Positions 31,975 to 41,616 of a DNA stretch of 64,000 nucleotides are shown here, in pieces; position 1 is the stretch's first letter; each line of letters starts with the position of its first letter. A program made the position numbers and the translations under genes. The DNA comes from Bacillota bacterium (GTDB lineage Bacteria; Bacillota; Clostridia; Lachnospirales; Lachnospiraceae), in the NCBI GenBank assembly GCA_023418475.1, contig JAEZZO010000053.1:1-64000 (forward strand), written 5' to 3'. The notes beneath the pieces are model-generated. The model saw only the letters and a program-made list of their open reading frames with translations, searched no databases and had not been told where the DNA came from.

Positions 31975-34446
31975 TCATTTTATAATAAAGTTAGGATATA
32001 TTTTCGTTTTTATACCGTTGTTAATCCTCCAAAGAAAGTTTGCATTCTCTGAGATCATTCCATGTATAATTGCATCTGTACATATACCATCTTTTATGAT
32101 AATCTCATCGAGCGTATAGCAGTTTTCGCTCCGTTCAAGAGTCATCTCCCATGGTTTTAGAAAATAGCGAGAAGGAAAAGCACTAAAGGAATGGATAAGC
32201 GTCCCTTTCTCCATACATTCTATTCTACCACCTACCGCATATGGGCTTGTCTGTGTTCCATCAACATAACAAGTTTGCCCAAAACTTTGCAGATAAATAA
32301 CGATATCCAAACCATTATCCCAATCATCACCCTGCAGCCTTAAGCTGTTGATAAAATTATCATTCGTAAATATTTGCTGACCAAATCGGTTATGGGAACA
32401 TGGTTCATGGTTTAGGTTCGGTGAGGTAATACAATAAGTCGAAACACCTTCCCCTTTCTCCATTATACGTCTGGATGATTTTGCTGTCCAATCATAATTA
32501 TAGAACATAGGCATCATAGAGCGATAAGCTGCATCCAGATAGACTGCATTCCCTGAAGCAATATAGGTCTGCAGCATAGCTTTGGCAATATTAGCAGCCC
32601 AAAGGTTATGATACATGGGTGATTGAGATTCCCACCAGCGATCAGGTGCACAGCAGCGAAAATCATTAGAGTATGCTACATTAGGGAGTAAAAGCTTGCC
32701 TGCTTTCAGCCCTGCTTCCTTGTCGCCATAAGATAGAAGGGTTCCCGTGGTCATAGCAATACCGGCATTATCAAAATAAATCTCTGTCACAAAGCTGCGA
32801 TTCAAATCCACTGCCTGCTTTTGTCTTTCCATATATTTCTTAAGGATACTTCTTATTTCCTTAGCCTCTTGTGTATGCCCATAAGACTGGAAACGTCTTA
32901 GAAGATCTTCTATATTCCAATGCAGTGCCATTGAAAGATCCGCTTCCTCTAATTCCCGTGTATTCTTATCAGGACTTTTTTCAATGCGGTATCGAAAAAG
33001 CTTTGCGGCCAGTTCTATGTAAGCCTGCGGAGAATTTTCTGACAGTAAATCTTCTTTCACAGTGCCAAGGAGATAAAGTTGAAGAATAATATAGTCTAAA
33101 TCATATAATCTGGCGAAAAGGTGCGTTCCATCACCATATTTTTTCCTGGGCAACAGATTATCATCCAACCAATGAGGTATAATATAGTTTGTTGTATTTA
33201 ATTCAACCTGTTTAATTTCATCTGCGTTAGGATTTGTAGACAGTAAATTTTTCATTAGTAAGGCAGAACCTTTTCCACAGGATTCACCCTGAGGAGAGAT
33301 TGACCGGTATCCATAAAAATCAGGATTGGAAGGATCTGAAATAAAACGGTTGGAATAGATATAGTTACAGATAATTTCTATATATTCTCTCATGCTGGGA
33401 TAAACTGAAAACATTACACTGGTTATTTGCCCGTCCTCTAGTTCAATAATAATTTTTCTTTCTCCAGCTTCCACAAAAGGTCCGATTACAATTATTCCAT
33501 CCGCCTGCGGTATCCCATGAAATTCTATTCTTGGTTCCAAGTCATTTTCTGTTACACAAATAGACTTATATCTGACAGGCTTAGGGCCTTGGACAGTTAA
33601 AATGGCCGTTTCTCCTATGAAAGATTGGGGAGGATAATTTACAACAGCTGTTCCCAGGGAAATTAATCTATCCTCTGCTTTCCCACTTTCACATTGCCTT
33701 ATTTCAAACACTTCCGCAAGCTCTTCTTCGGGAGAGAGTGTAATCTTACGATATAACTCGCTGTATTGCCAATCTGTCAGGGGACTGTCTCCTTCCAGAC
33801 GGGACCATGCGATAGCAGCGTTAAAATAGATTGCACCACTTAGGGAGGGAGAAACCTTCTCGTAAAACAAATTTCTATAGGCGCAGGCAGAGCCAACTGC
33901 TTTCATTCCACCCGATAGATTCTGCACAATATAATCCGGTCCTTCTCCATTTCTTTTTTTACATAGAAAATAAGGTTTACTAATTCCTGTACTAGGAACC
34001 ATAGACCACGATGCAGTAAGGTTTTTATCTATATCAGTATTACAAAGATATGCAATGGGAATCCAATGTGCCAATTTGCTTATCGCAATATCTTTGGAGG
34101 TAATATTTTTAATTTGGGATTTCCAATGAATTCCATCTTCAAGCAGTTTATAATGATAGGTAAACTCTAATCCCAGTGCATTTTTTGTAACAATAATTTT
34201 TTCTTTATCTGCTATTATATTAGTAGGGTGAAAATCTCCGGTTTCCGTTATTTTTCCATCTGTTTCAAACAAAGTAGATCCAAGTAAGTGATTTTGATTG
34301 TCAGAGAAATTTAACTTGTTCTTTGTTTCTGTCGAAATTAAGAAATTACCTCCATTTGCATCATTCTTTGCGAACATACCTTCTATAAGACCTGTATTTA
34401 AATCTAAAACCAATTTAAAGTTATCGTTTTCTAGCTGAGTATACAT
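31975..34446 (-). CDS. Large probable carbohydrate-active protein (DUF5695-like)
   Basis: This 823-residue protein has no signal peptide. The N-terminal 350 residues look like a beta-rich domain, with the start MYTQLENDNFKLVLDLNTG typical of galactose-mutarotase-like/glycosidase supersandwich domains. The rest is helical with Trp-rich motifs (DRWWESQSPMYHNLWAANIA, AAYRSMMPMFYNYDWTAKSS) resembling an (alpha/alpha)6 toroid. I recall similar layouts in DUF5695 and uncharacterised glycoside hydrolase relatives. The catalytic acids cannot be assigned from sequence alone. It is encoded upstream of a LacI regulator on the same strand, so a glycosidase acting on an imported oligosaccharide is plausible. 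SD AAAGGA precedes the ATG. Confidence 0.6.
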   Translation of the reverse strand: MYTQLENDNFKLVLDLNTGLIEGMFAKNDANGGNFLISTETKNKLNFSDNQNHLLGSTLFETDGKITETGDFHPTNIIADKEKIIVTKNALGLEFTYHYKLLEDGIHWKSQIKNITSKDIAISKLAHWIPIAYLCNTDIDKNLTASWSMVPSTGISKPYFLCKKRNGEGPDYIVQNLSGGMKAVGSACAYRNLFYEKVSPSLSGAIYFNAAIAWSRLEGDSPLTDWQYSELYRKITLSPEEELAEVFEIRQCESGKAEDRLISLGTAVVNYPPQSFIGETAILTVQGPKPVRYKSICVTENDLEPRIEFHGIPQADGIIVIGPFVEAGERKIIIELEDGQITSVMFSVYPSMREYIEIICNYIYSNRFISDPSNPDFYGYRSISPQGESCGKGSALLMKNLLSTNPNADEIKQVELNTTNYIIPHWLDDNLLPRKKYGDGTHLFARLYDLDYIILQLYLLGTVKEDLLSENSPQAYIELAAKLFRYRIEKSPDKNTRELEEADLSMALHWNIEDLLRRFQSYGHTQEAKEIRSILKKYMERQKQAVDLNRSFVTEIYFDNAGIAMTTGTLLSYGDKEAGLKAGKLLLPNVAYSNDFRCCAPDRWWESQSPMYHNLWAANIAKAMLQTYIASGNAVYLDAAYRSMMPMFYNYDWTAKSSRRIMEKGEGVSTYCITSPNLNHEPCSHNRFGQQIFTNDNFINSLRLQGDDWDNGLDIVIYLQSFGQTCYVDGTQTSPYAVGGRIECMEKGTLIHSFSAFPSRYFLKPWEMTLERSENCYTLDEIIIKDGICTDAIIHGMISENANFLWRINNGIKTKIYPNFIIK

Positions 34447-34622
34447 AACAAAATATCCTTTCTGTTTGGAAGTTTTTTATCTTTATTGTAGACGTTATTG
34501 CATTTTACTGAATTATGCAATCTCATGCTAATTCCTATAAAGTAGAAATTAAAGATAAATGAAATGCATACTCAGGTAAGGTTTCAATGCAACAAATGTT
34601 AAATAATATGGATAATTTTGTA

Positions 34623-34637
34623 TTTAATCGATTAACC
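34623..34637. promoter_or_regulatory. CG-centred palindrome, LacI-type operator candidate 1
   Basis: TTTAATCGATTAACC contains the perfect palindrome TTAATCGATTAA (34624-34635). It lies upstream of the minus-strand carbohydrate gene and shares the CG-centred, TTAA-flanked form of the second site at 34705. Confidence 0.5.
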
Positions 34638-34704
34638 AAATGAATAAAAAAATTTAAATCAAATTCTAGTATTAATAATTAATCATTCATACAATAAATT
34701 AATG

Positions 34705-34719
34705 GGTAAACGTTTAACC
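34705..34719. promoter_or_regulatory. CG-centred palindrome, LacI-type operator candidate 2
   Basis: GGTAAACGTTTAACC contains the palindrome TAAACGTTTA. CG-centred palindromes of this size are typical operators of LacI-family repressors. It is 82 bases from candidate 1, allowing looping. Confidence 0.55.
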
Positions 34720-34737
34720 TGAATAGATATTTAATTA

Positions 34738-34893
34738 TATACACATTAGGAGAACTATGTCAATATGAAATTTTTATTAACAGTATTGAGCACTCCACGA
34801 AATACTTGAAGATGGTAAGGCCGGATGCTATACTGATAGAGAAAGCATAATTCGACCTTTTGATAAAGACATTTTAGGTATACATGGAGAAAT
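34738..34893 (+). other. Possible gene debris upstream of the GGDEF sensor
   Basis: Short coding-like pieces appear: a 14-codon frame starting MKFLLTVLSTPRNT and, in another register, GKAGCYTDRESIIRPFDKDI up to two stops near 34890. They may be remains of a deleted gene. I cannot name it. Confidence 0.3.
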
Positions 34894-34896
34894 TTG

Positions 34897-36363
34897 ATGA
34901 AGAATAGTGAAAAAGCACTGAATTCAAAGACATTAGCGATATTTTTGTCAATTGGTATTTTGCTAGTACTAATACTTATTGTATTGTATAAATTCGGAGT
35001 AAAAAGTAATCATACAGCAAAAACCGTTGTCGAAGACGAGATTGCGACCGAGGCAGAAGCTTTTTCATCTCAAATATATGCAGATCTCGATAATATGACC
35101 CGCATGGGAATTGCATTTCGAGATATGATAGCCGCAATTTCGATTGATAAGCCGATTGATTCCATACCGTTTATAGGAACCTTATGTGATAACTCCGAAG
35201 CCTATATGGTTATTTATTGTGATAAAGATGGATTTGGAGTTACGCAGAGCGGAATAAAAGTAAATGTGGTCGATGATAATTTGTTTTTCTCCAATAAAAC
35301 GAAGGCCCCCTATTATGCATATATTCAAAAAGAACGGATTATGCAGGCTGAGGCAGTTGTATCAGTAATTCCGGTAATTAAGAAAGGGAACGTTAAAAAT
35401 TATGTTTTAATGTATTATCCGGTTAGCCGTATTAAAAAGCTATTTCATCAGAACAGAGCGTTTCACAATGCTTATTTTATATTTAGCGTGGATCACGGTA
35501 TTGTGATAACTACAGAAGGAATTAAAGGAAAGCCGAAAGAAGGAACAACAATCCATCAGCTATTAATGGATATGAACATAAAGAAAAGTTTGGATAAGTT
35601 GCGGACAGCAATGAAGAGCCAAAAGAGTATAGCCGCTTTTTCACACAAGGATAATAAATATATCATTTGCTCACCGGTCGGAATTAATGATTGGTATATC
35701 ACAATCGGATTTGATAGTTCACTTTATGATAACCTGCTGGAAAAGGAATGGGGAAGTATTCGAAATCTTATTAACTACTTAATTGCTTTAATTTTCACAT
35801 TTGTGATGATAACGATAGGAATAATGCTATTAATGCAAATAATTTATAAGAACACCAATAAAAAATTACAAAAGCAAGTGGTTATAGATTCTTTGACCGG
35901 ATTATATAATAAGATGGCTACCGAAAGTAATATTAAACAGTACATAAAGGATTATAAAAATGTAGGAGCAATATTGTTTATACTTGATATAGACGATTTT
36001 AAGAAAATAAATGATAATATGGGACATGCAGAAGGGGATGCGGTTTTAAAAAAATTAGGCTATTATTTGAAAGAAATCAGCAGTGATAATTATGTGGTTG
36101 GCAGAATTGGAGGAGATGAATTTATTATTTTTGCAAAGAAGATCGATACGGAGCAAAAATTAACAGAGCAAATAAAGAAGATGAGACAATATTTGCAGGT
36201 GCTTCCAAAGACTGAGGGTACGGAACATGCGTGTACCTTTAGTATTGGAGCTGCCTTATATCCTAAGGATGCTGAGGACTTTGAAAACCTTTATAAAGCA
36301 GCGGACAGAGCACTTTATGCAGCTAAGAAAAGCGGTAAAAATCAGTTGAAAACGATTTGGTAA
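34897..36363 (+). CDS. Membrane diguanylate cyclase with extracellular Cache sensor
   Basis: The 488-residue protein has TM1 near 12-35, an extracellular sensor of about 240 residues (Cache-like, YMVIYCDKDGFGV, NDWYITIGFDSSLYDN), TM2 near 290-312 and a cytoplasmic GGDEF domain. The active site is intact, IGGDEFIIFAKK, with DSLTGLYNK at the domain start and DDFKKINDNMGHAEGD, so it should make cyclic-di-GMP. The ATG at 34897 follows GGAGA by about seven bases. The lipoprotein gene downstream starts 15 bases after the stop and may supply the ligand signal. Confidence 0.92.
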   Translation: MKNSEKALNSKTLAIFLSIGILLVLILIVLYKFGVKSNHTAKTVVEDEIATEAEAFSSQIYADLDNMTRMGIAFRDMIAAISIDKPIDSIPFIGTLCDNSEAYMVIYCDKDGFGVTQSGIKVNVVDDNLFFSNKTKAPYYAYIQKERIMQAEAVVSVIPVIKKGNVKNYVLMYYPVSRIKKLFHQNRAFHNAYFIFSVDHGIVITTEGIKGKPKEGTTIHQLLMDMNIKKSLDKLRTAMKSQKSIAAFSHKDNKYIICSPVGINDWYITIGFDSSLYDNLLEKEWGSIRNLINYLIALIFTFVMITIGIMLLMQIIYKNTNKKLQKQVVIDSLTGLYNKMATESNIKQYIKDYKNVGAILFILDIDDFKKINDNMGHAEGDAVLKKLGYYLKEISSDNYVVGRIGGDEFIIFAKKIDTEQKLTEQIKKMRQYLQVLPKTEGTEHACTFSIGAALYPKDAEDFENLYKAADRALYAAKKSGKNQLKTIW

Positions 36364-36378
36364 TCGGGAGGGAAGATC

Positions 36379-37500
36379 TTGCAAATGAGAAGAGAATTCT
36401 TAATGGTAATCGTTATTTTGATTTCGATTTATGTGTCAGGATGCTGTGATAAGAAAGATATTGCAGAAGGCATTAAGTCATCGACAGATATATCAAATGA
36501 GGGGGAAGAAGAGAAATATGAGATTGCACTGGTATCCTTCATGGGCTCGACGAATGATAATTCCTTTGGTCAGGCTACCTGGGACGGAATTAGGCAGTAT
36601 GCGAAGGAACACAGTATTTCCTATAAATTATACCAGCCGGAAGAAGCTACGGCAGATACTTATGTAGAGAACATTGACTTAGCAATAGAAAACGGGGCAA
36701 AAATTGTTGTCTGCCCGGGTTATTTATTCGAAACACCTATATTTATTGAACAGGATAAGTATCCTAAGGTTCGGTTTGTGTTACTGGACGGACAGCCGCA
36801 TAATGCTTCTTACACGGAAACTCGCGTTGAAAAAAATGTACTGCCGATATTGTTTCAGGAGGAGCAAGCCGGATTTTTAGCTGGATATGCGGCGGTAAAG
36901 GATGGTTATACAAAGCTTGGTTTTATGGGAGGTATGGCCGTACCCGCGGTAATACGTTATGGATATGGGTTTGTGCAGGGATGCGATTTTGCGGCGACTG
37001 AATTAGGAATAGATGTTGAAGTTATATATCATTATACAGGTACTTTTTTTGAAACTCCGCAAATCAAGACATTAGCTTCCTCCTGGTACCAGAAGGGTAC
37101 ACAAGTGATTTTTGCTTGTGGTGGAGCGATAGGTAATACAGTTATGAGTGCTGCAGAAAATAGCAAGGCAAAGGTAATTGGTGTTGATCTTGATCAAAGT
37201 AGGGAATCAGAAACAGTAATTACATCGGCTATGAAGATGATAAAACAGGTGGTTTATAATATTCTTAAGGATCATTATACCGGTTCTTTTCATGGAGGAA
37301 CCGCTCAAATATATTCGGTTAAAAATGACGGGATAGGACTACCGATGGCAACCTCAAAATTTAATACATTTTCACAAAAGAACTATGATGATATATTCGC
37401 CGAATTGAAGGCAGGAAGGATTAGTATTTATAACAAGACGGAGGATTCAACGACAGCAGACCTTGCATTGAAGAGTGTCAAGGTTATATATATGAAGTAG
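36379..37500 (+). CDS. BMP family (Med-type) substrate-binding lipoprotein
   Basis: The 373-residue lipoprotein has the signal peptide VIVILISIYVSGC (lipobox VSGC). The fold is the basic membrane protein/PnrA type, which binds nucleosides in some members: IALVSFMGSTNDNSFGQATW, AGFLAGYAAVKDGYTKLGFMG, AVIRYGYGFVQGCDFAA, IFACGGAIGNTVMSAAE, VIGVDLDQS. No ABC permease is adjacent. Pairing directly with a GGDEF sensor gene suggests it presents a ligand to that sensor rather than feeding a transporter. The TTG at 36379 is well placed after GGGAGGG; the ATG at 36385 is the alternative. Confidence 0.85.
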   Translation: MQMRREFLMVIVILISIYVSGCCDKKDIAEGIKSSTDISNEGEEEKYEIALVSFMGSTNDNSFGQATWDGIRQYAKEHSISYKLYQPEEATADTYVENIDLAIENGAKIVVCPGYLFETPIFIEQDKYPKVRFVLLDGQPHNASYTETRVEKNVLPILFQEEQAGFLAGYAAVKDGYTKLGFMGGMAVPAVIRYGYGFVQGCDFAATELGIDVEVIYHYTGTFFETPQIKTLASSWYQKGTQVIFACGGAIGNTVMSAAENSKAKVIGVDLDQSRESETVITSAMKMIKQVVYNILKDHYTGSFHGGTAQIYSVKNDGIGLPMATSKFNTFSQKNYDDIFAELKAGRISIYNKTEDSTTADLALKSVKVIYMK

Positions 37501-37576
37501 GCAAGAGCAAAATCTAGGTTGCATACTACAGTTTTAAATGGTAATATTTATGATAAAAAATGTGATGTGAGGGAAA

Positions 37577-38812
37577 ATGAAAAATAATAATACTGGCTTA
37601 CAGAATAAAATGAAAAAAAGTTATAACTTACTGCAATTCTTATCCGCGCTATCAATTGCATCCTTCTTTCTACTTGTAATAACAATGATAATTCATATTA
37701 CAATTGAATATGAATCCGATACCAATACATTAAGAGCATTTGTGCACGGTCTTTTTTATCTTCCTCTGCTAATAGGAAGTATGCTGTTCTATATTATAGT
37801 CCGGAAAAAGCTAAAGCTGGAACTTTTAGATGGAAGCAAACGAAGGACTAGAAAACAAAATATTATTCATGTGGTTGTTAAGATAATTGCAATCATGATT
37901 ACAAGTTTATTAGCACTTATCCTATTAATTTCATATGTCGCACTTCCACTATTTGTGAATCGACATGTAAATTATCGTGGATATGCCACGAATGATTTTC
38001 CTCTGCAGGATATATATCAGGCGGAGGATTATCATCTGAATGAAAATCAAATGTTTTTAAAAACAGAGGATAATCTTAATATATGGGTATCAGAAATATA
38101 TACAGACCATCCGAAGGCCGTAATTATTTATTTAAGTGGTATCGTACAGCCGTCAGTTACATATTTTTACGGGCATGCGAAATTAATGCAGGAGAATGGT
38201 TATGCGTCCATACTGCTTGAGGTTCGAGGGCATGGAAAAAGTGACGGTGGCAGGATCTGCCTGGGATATGATGAAACAAATGATGTGAAAGCGGTTATAA
38301 ATTATATTAAAAGTGAAGAAAAGTATAAAGATGTACCAATCGTAGTGCAGGGAGCATCTATGGGCGGTGCAATTGCAATCAATGCGTTTGGACAGATAGG
38401 GGATATTGATGCTCTGATTGCAATGTCAGCATATTCCAGCTTTGAAGATGTCGTGCTGGATGAAATGGAGGGGTTTGGGGTACCCGATTTTATCCGGAGT
38501 ATGGAGAAACCACTCATTGTTTCTTCTTTAAAAATGATTTATGGAAGTAATAAAGTAAACCATAGGAAGCCGATCGAACAAATTAAAAAGGCCAATGGAA
38601 GACCGGTGCTTTTAATCGCCAGTGATGGGGATACCGAAGTGCCTGCCGTTAGTATGCACAGACTCATAAGAGCATATCCTGCCGCAGAAACCTGGCTGCG
38701 AAATTCATGGGTGCATTATATTGTGAAAGATTGCGATTTTAAAAATATGGCGGAAGACAAGGAATATTGTAATAAAATTTTAGGCTTTTTAGAGAAAAAC
38801 GTGAAGCATTAA
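37577..38812 (+). CDS. Membrane-anchored alpha/beta hydrolase
   Basis: The 411-residue protein has three hydrophobic helices in the first 130 residues (SALSIASFFLLVITMIIH, GLFYLPLLIGSMLFYIIV, and IIAIMITSLLALILLISYV), then an alpha/beta hydrolase domain. The nucleophile elbow is GASMGG near residue 260, the oxyanion region is EVRGHGKSDGG, the Asp lies in DGDTEVP and the His in SWVHYI. It is probably an esterase or acyl hydrolase facing outward or at the membrane. SD GAGGG precedes the ATG. No functional link to its neighbours is evident. Confidence 0.85.
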   Translation: MKNNNTGLQNKMKKSYNLLQFLSALSIASFFLLVITMIIHITIEYESDTNTLRAFVHGLFYLPLLIGSMLFYIIVRKKLKLELLDGSKRRTRKQNIIHVVVKIIAIMITSLLALILLISYVALPLFVNRHVNYRGYATNDFPLQDIYQAEDYHLNENQMFLKTEDNLNIWVSEIYTDHPKAVIIYLSGIVQPSVTYFYGHAKLMQENGYASILLEVRGHGKSDGGRICLGYDETNDVKAVINYIKSEEKYKDVPIVVQGASMGGAIAINAFGQIGDIDALIAMSAYSSFEDVVLDEMEGFGVPDFIRSMEKPLIVSSLKMIYGSNKVNHRKPIEQIKKANGRPVLLIASDGDTEVPAVSMHRLIRAYPAAETWLRNSWVHYIVKDCDFKNMAEDKEYCNKILGFLEKNVKH

Positions 38813-38831
38813 CAATCAACCAATATTGCCT

Positions 38832-38870
38832 TGCGTAAATAGCTGGTACCAAGTGAAGCATATTTACGCA
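38832..38870. terminator. Shared hairpin between convergent genes
   Basis: TGCGTAAATA (38832-38841) pairs with TATTTACGCA (38861-38870). Weak T-runs occur on both sides. Confidence 0.55.
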
Positions 38871-38895
38871 GGGTAGTACTGGTATTTCCATAATT

Positions 38896-40266
38896 TTACC
38901 ATGATACAACCAGCGGAGTATCGTCAAGCGGCATGCAGGCCAAAGAGTAATTGGGGATACTCCTGTCAAGAGAATAAGCATATCTACCGGCATATAACAA
39001 ACCTGCCTTATCAAATATACTAAGATATACTAAATTTGGATTTTTAGAAGTATCATAGGTATTTGTACAAGCAGCTACAGCAAGCCTCTCACCGTTATAA
39101 TCCATGGCAAGATTCGCATAGAAAGCATTGAAAGCATCCTTAAGATTTCTATTTTCATTCATATCTGCCACAAACTGTAATCTATAGCGATTTTCTTCGT
39201 CTAATGAGAGTAGGGCTAATCTTCCGTCATCGTTGACCAGAACGATAAAATCCTTGTAGATGTACAGATCTCTTAATGTATATTCATTTTCAACGGAAAG
39301 TATTTTCAATTTCTGCTCTGCTTTCATCGTATTGATATCTATGACTGTCAGCATGTAATCCCCATCTTCAAAAGTAACCAGAAGCAGTTTGCTTTTATCG
39401 GTATTCAATTGCAGTGAAACTACCTTTGATTGGGCAGGTTTTATTGCAAATACCATTTTAATATCTTCCTTTGATAAAGGCTGGTTTATGGTATCTTTCT
39501 GTAGTTTAATTTGAAAAATTCCATAATTATTAGAGAGATTAGCTGTATCCAATGATTTTCCATCTAGAGTAGTACAGGATAAGGTAAAATAACAACTGCT
39601 CTCGGTCATAGCACTTACTGTATTGAAATTAACACCGCTATTCTCAAAATCAGATAACTCAATACGGTAAACATCACCGTTACTATTCTTATTAATACTG
39701 ATTGTAACCTTATGATTTGAATATATCGGAATATGAAAATAATCGGTAAAGAATTTTCGGGTATCCGAATTATCAGCTAATCTTTGTGTGATATTAAATG
39801 CGGTATCAATTGGATAAAAATCATAGTAATCCTTGAGGTATACAGTTTCAGTATGTGTTTCTCCGGATTCGGTACGGCTGGCTACATCCTTTACAGGAGC
39901 TATTTCGTTTGACAGATCTATACTGCCCGAGGAGCTAGTATTTTGACCACCATTAAGCGGTGTGAAAAAGCGAATGCCAGAAGTATCCATATTATTATTA
40001 TGACGTCTCTGCTTCTGTGAAAATGTAAAATCTGTAGTAGCAGCTGGAGTTTTGCTGATCAGGTAGTGGGTCTTCCAGAATAAACGGTAGTCATAGTGAG
40101 TTTTATAATCGATTGTGATACCCTCGGCGGCCCCTTTGTTTCCACATAGAATGGTTTCATCAATGGTAACCTTATCTCTTTGCCGATCCACCCATGCGTG
40201 AGAATAGCATAGGCTGCAAACCGAAACAATCAGCAGAAGTATGGTGAGTATTAAACTTTTTCGCAT
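38896..40266 (-). CDS. Exported protein of unknown function in a YtrA-type ABC operon
   Basis: The 456-residue protein has an N-terminal signal or anchor helix (SLILTILLLIVSVCSLCYS). The rest is beta-rich. The C-terminal half has propeller-like strands (LLLVTFEDGDYMLTVIDINT, DLYIYKDFIVLVNDDGRLAL, NLVYLSIFDKAGLLYAGRYA), perhaps a WD/YVTN-type propeller. I do not recognise the family. It is the last gene of the GntR-membrane-membrane-ABC operon, 15 bases from the ATPase gene, the place of the extracytoplasmic component in Ytr-like systems. SD GGAGG precedes the ATG. Confidence 0.7.
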   Translation of the reverse strand: MRKSLILTILLLIVSVCSLCYSHAWVDRQRDKVTIDETILCGNKGAAEGITIDYKTHYDYRLFWKTHYLISKTPAATTDFTFSQKQRRHNNNMDTSGIRFFTPLNGGQNTSSSGSIDLSNEIAPVKDVASRTESGETHTETVYLKDYYDFYPIDTAFNITQRLADNSDTRKFFTDYFHIPIYSNHKVTISINKNSNGDVYRIELSDFENSGVNFNTVSAMTESSCYFTLSCTTLDGKSLDTANLSNNYGIFQIKLQKDTINQPLSKEDIKMVFAIKPAQSKVVSLQLNTDKSKLLLVTFEDGDYMLTVIDINTMKAEQKLKILSVENEYTLRDLYIYKDFIVLVNDDGRLALLSLDEENRYRLQFVADMNENRNLKDAFNAFYANLAMDYNGERLAVAACTNTYDTSKNPNLVYLSIFDKAGLLYAGRYAYSLDRSIPNYSLACMPLDDTPLVVSW

Positions 40267-40281
40267 GGCAATTACCTCCGA

Positions 40282-41013
40282 CTATTCCTTATCTGCTAAA
40301 TCAAACAAAGCCTTGCTTACCCGGTCAGCCTTATAATGATAGACTTCTTTTACATAATCCATCAATCCCTTACCCAGTTCCTCAAGCTCCAGCATGGAGA
40401 CATCACCAACGATGTTTCCCTGATGAATTAGTACAGCCCGTCCAATAAAATTTTCCACCTCTTCTAAAAGATGTGTGGATAATAAAACCGTTTCAGTCGG
40501 CTTTAATATTCCAAGCAGTACCTTATAAAAATCCTCACGATTGAAAATATCATTTCCGGTAAATGGCTCATCCATTAAAATATAATCAGCTCCCTGGCAC
40601 AAGGATAAAATTACTTCAAACTGATTTTTCTGCCCGGTAGAAAATTGTCTTAAAGGCTTGTGCTTTGACAGTTCAAAAAACTCCATCAGACTATGAAAGC
40701 GACGTTCGTTAAACCCGGGAAAATGTTGCTCATAGAACTCCTTGTGTGCTGTTGGAGACAGGTTCGGAAAGAAAGAGTGCTCACTGGTAGCATAGGAAAG
40801 CTTTGCAATATTCTTTCTCGTAATTTTAGCGCCGTCCAGTGTGATTTCTCCCTCAAAGCGCAGGAAACCAAGAATGGCTTTCATGAGAGTAGTCTTACCG
40901 GCGCCATTCTCACCAAACAAACCCACAATCTCTCCACGTGGTAAGCATAAATTCACATGATCCAATGCTTTTTTGTAAGCAAAGGATTTACTTACATTCT
41001 TTATTTCGATCAT
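40282..41013 (-). CDS. ABC transporter ATP-binding protein
   Basis: The 243-residue ATPase subunit has Walker A GENGAGKTT near residue 38, Q-loop region KLSYATSEHS, a signature FSTGQKNQFEV (LSGGQ variant), Walker B ADYILMDEPFTG and H-loop LLSTH. The sequence resembles the YtrB/EcsA-type ATPases of small export or stress-response systems. The start at 41013 follows GGGAGG; a longer frame from 41064 is unlikely. It works with the two membrane proteins encoded upstream. Confidence 0.92.
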   Translation of the reverse strand: MIEIKNVSKSFAYKKALDHVNLCLPRGEIVGLFGENGAGKTTLMKAILGFLRFEGEITLDGAKITRKNIAKLSYATSEHSFFPNLSPTAHKEFYEQHFPGFNERRFHSLMEFFELSKHKPLRQFSTGQKNQFEVILSLCQGADYILMDEPFTGNDIFNREDFYKVLLGILKPTETVLLSTHLLEEVENFIGRAVLIHQGNIVGDVSMLELEELGKGLMDYVKEVYHYKADRVSKALFDLADKE

Positions 41014-41097
41014 ACTAACCTCCCTTCTGCCATCAGGCATACAAAAACGAAGCGATAAGCACAAGTGCTTTCTGCCGGCGAAAAAGTACTCCTCTTT

Positions 41098-41616
41098 TCA
41101 ACCTAATCCTCCTACCAGAGTGTTCCATAGTTTTTGCCATTGGTGTGGTGTCAGACATTCCTTTGGTGTAAATGCCAGGTAGATAGCAAAGTAGACAAAA
41201 AGTAACATCATTGCAGAAAGAAAACAAATTGCAATAGCCAGCAAAGGAAGGATGAAGCACCGTTTGTGCAGCTCCAGCCGGCTTGGCAGTCGCTTCATCA
41301 GATAGATGCTCTTACTGCCCAGGTAGTGATAAACATAATGGTAGATGATTACGACTGCCATACATAATCCTAAAATCAGGAAGCCTGTTAGACTACTACC
41401 CAATACTATGATAAAATCAGGCATAACTGCACTGGTATCGAGTACCCTTTCCATACCATGGTCAATAGAAAGAAACAACTTCTGGTAATTTTCTGCATAA
41501 TGGATCAAAAAACCGAAGCTGTACATAACACTTGCCAAGCTTCCGAGCATCAGCCACTTCATTTCTTGATGCGCATTGACACCGCAAGGCAGATAACGAC
41601 TAAGATTTATTTTCAT
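41098..41616 (-). CDS. Membrane protein of ABC operon, 4 TM
   Basis: The protein has about 172 residues and four predicted TM helices (MLGSLASVMYSFGFLIHY, DFIIVLGSSLTGFLILGLCM, LPLLAIAICFLSAMMLLFVY and neighbours). There is no enzymatic motif. It is presumably a permease half of the ABC system. The ATG at 41616 has AAGGAG at seven bases and overlaps the end of the preceding gene by 17 bases; the first in-frame ATG at 41622 is too close to the SD. Confidence 0.75.
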   Translation of the reverse strand: MKINLSRYLPCGVNAHQEMKWLMLGSLASVMYSFGFLIHYAENYQKLFLSIDHGMERVLDTSAVMPDFIIVLGSSLTGFLILGLCMAVVIIYHYVYHYLGSKSIYLMKRLPSRLELHKRCFILPLLAIAICFLSAMMLLFVYFAIYLAFTPKECLTPHQWQKLWNTLVGGLG

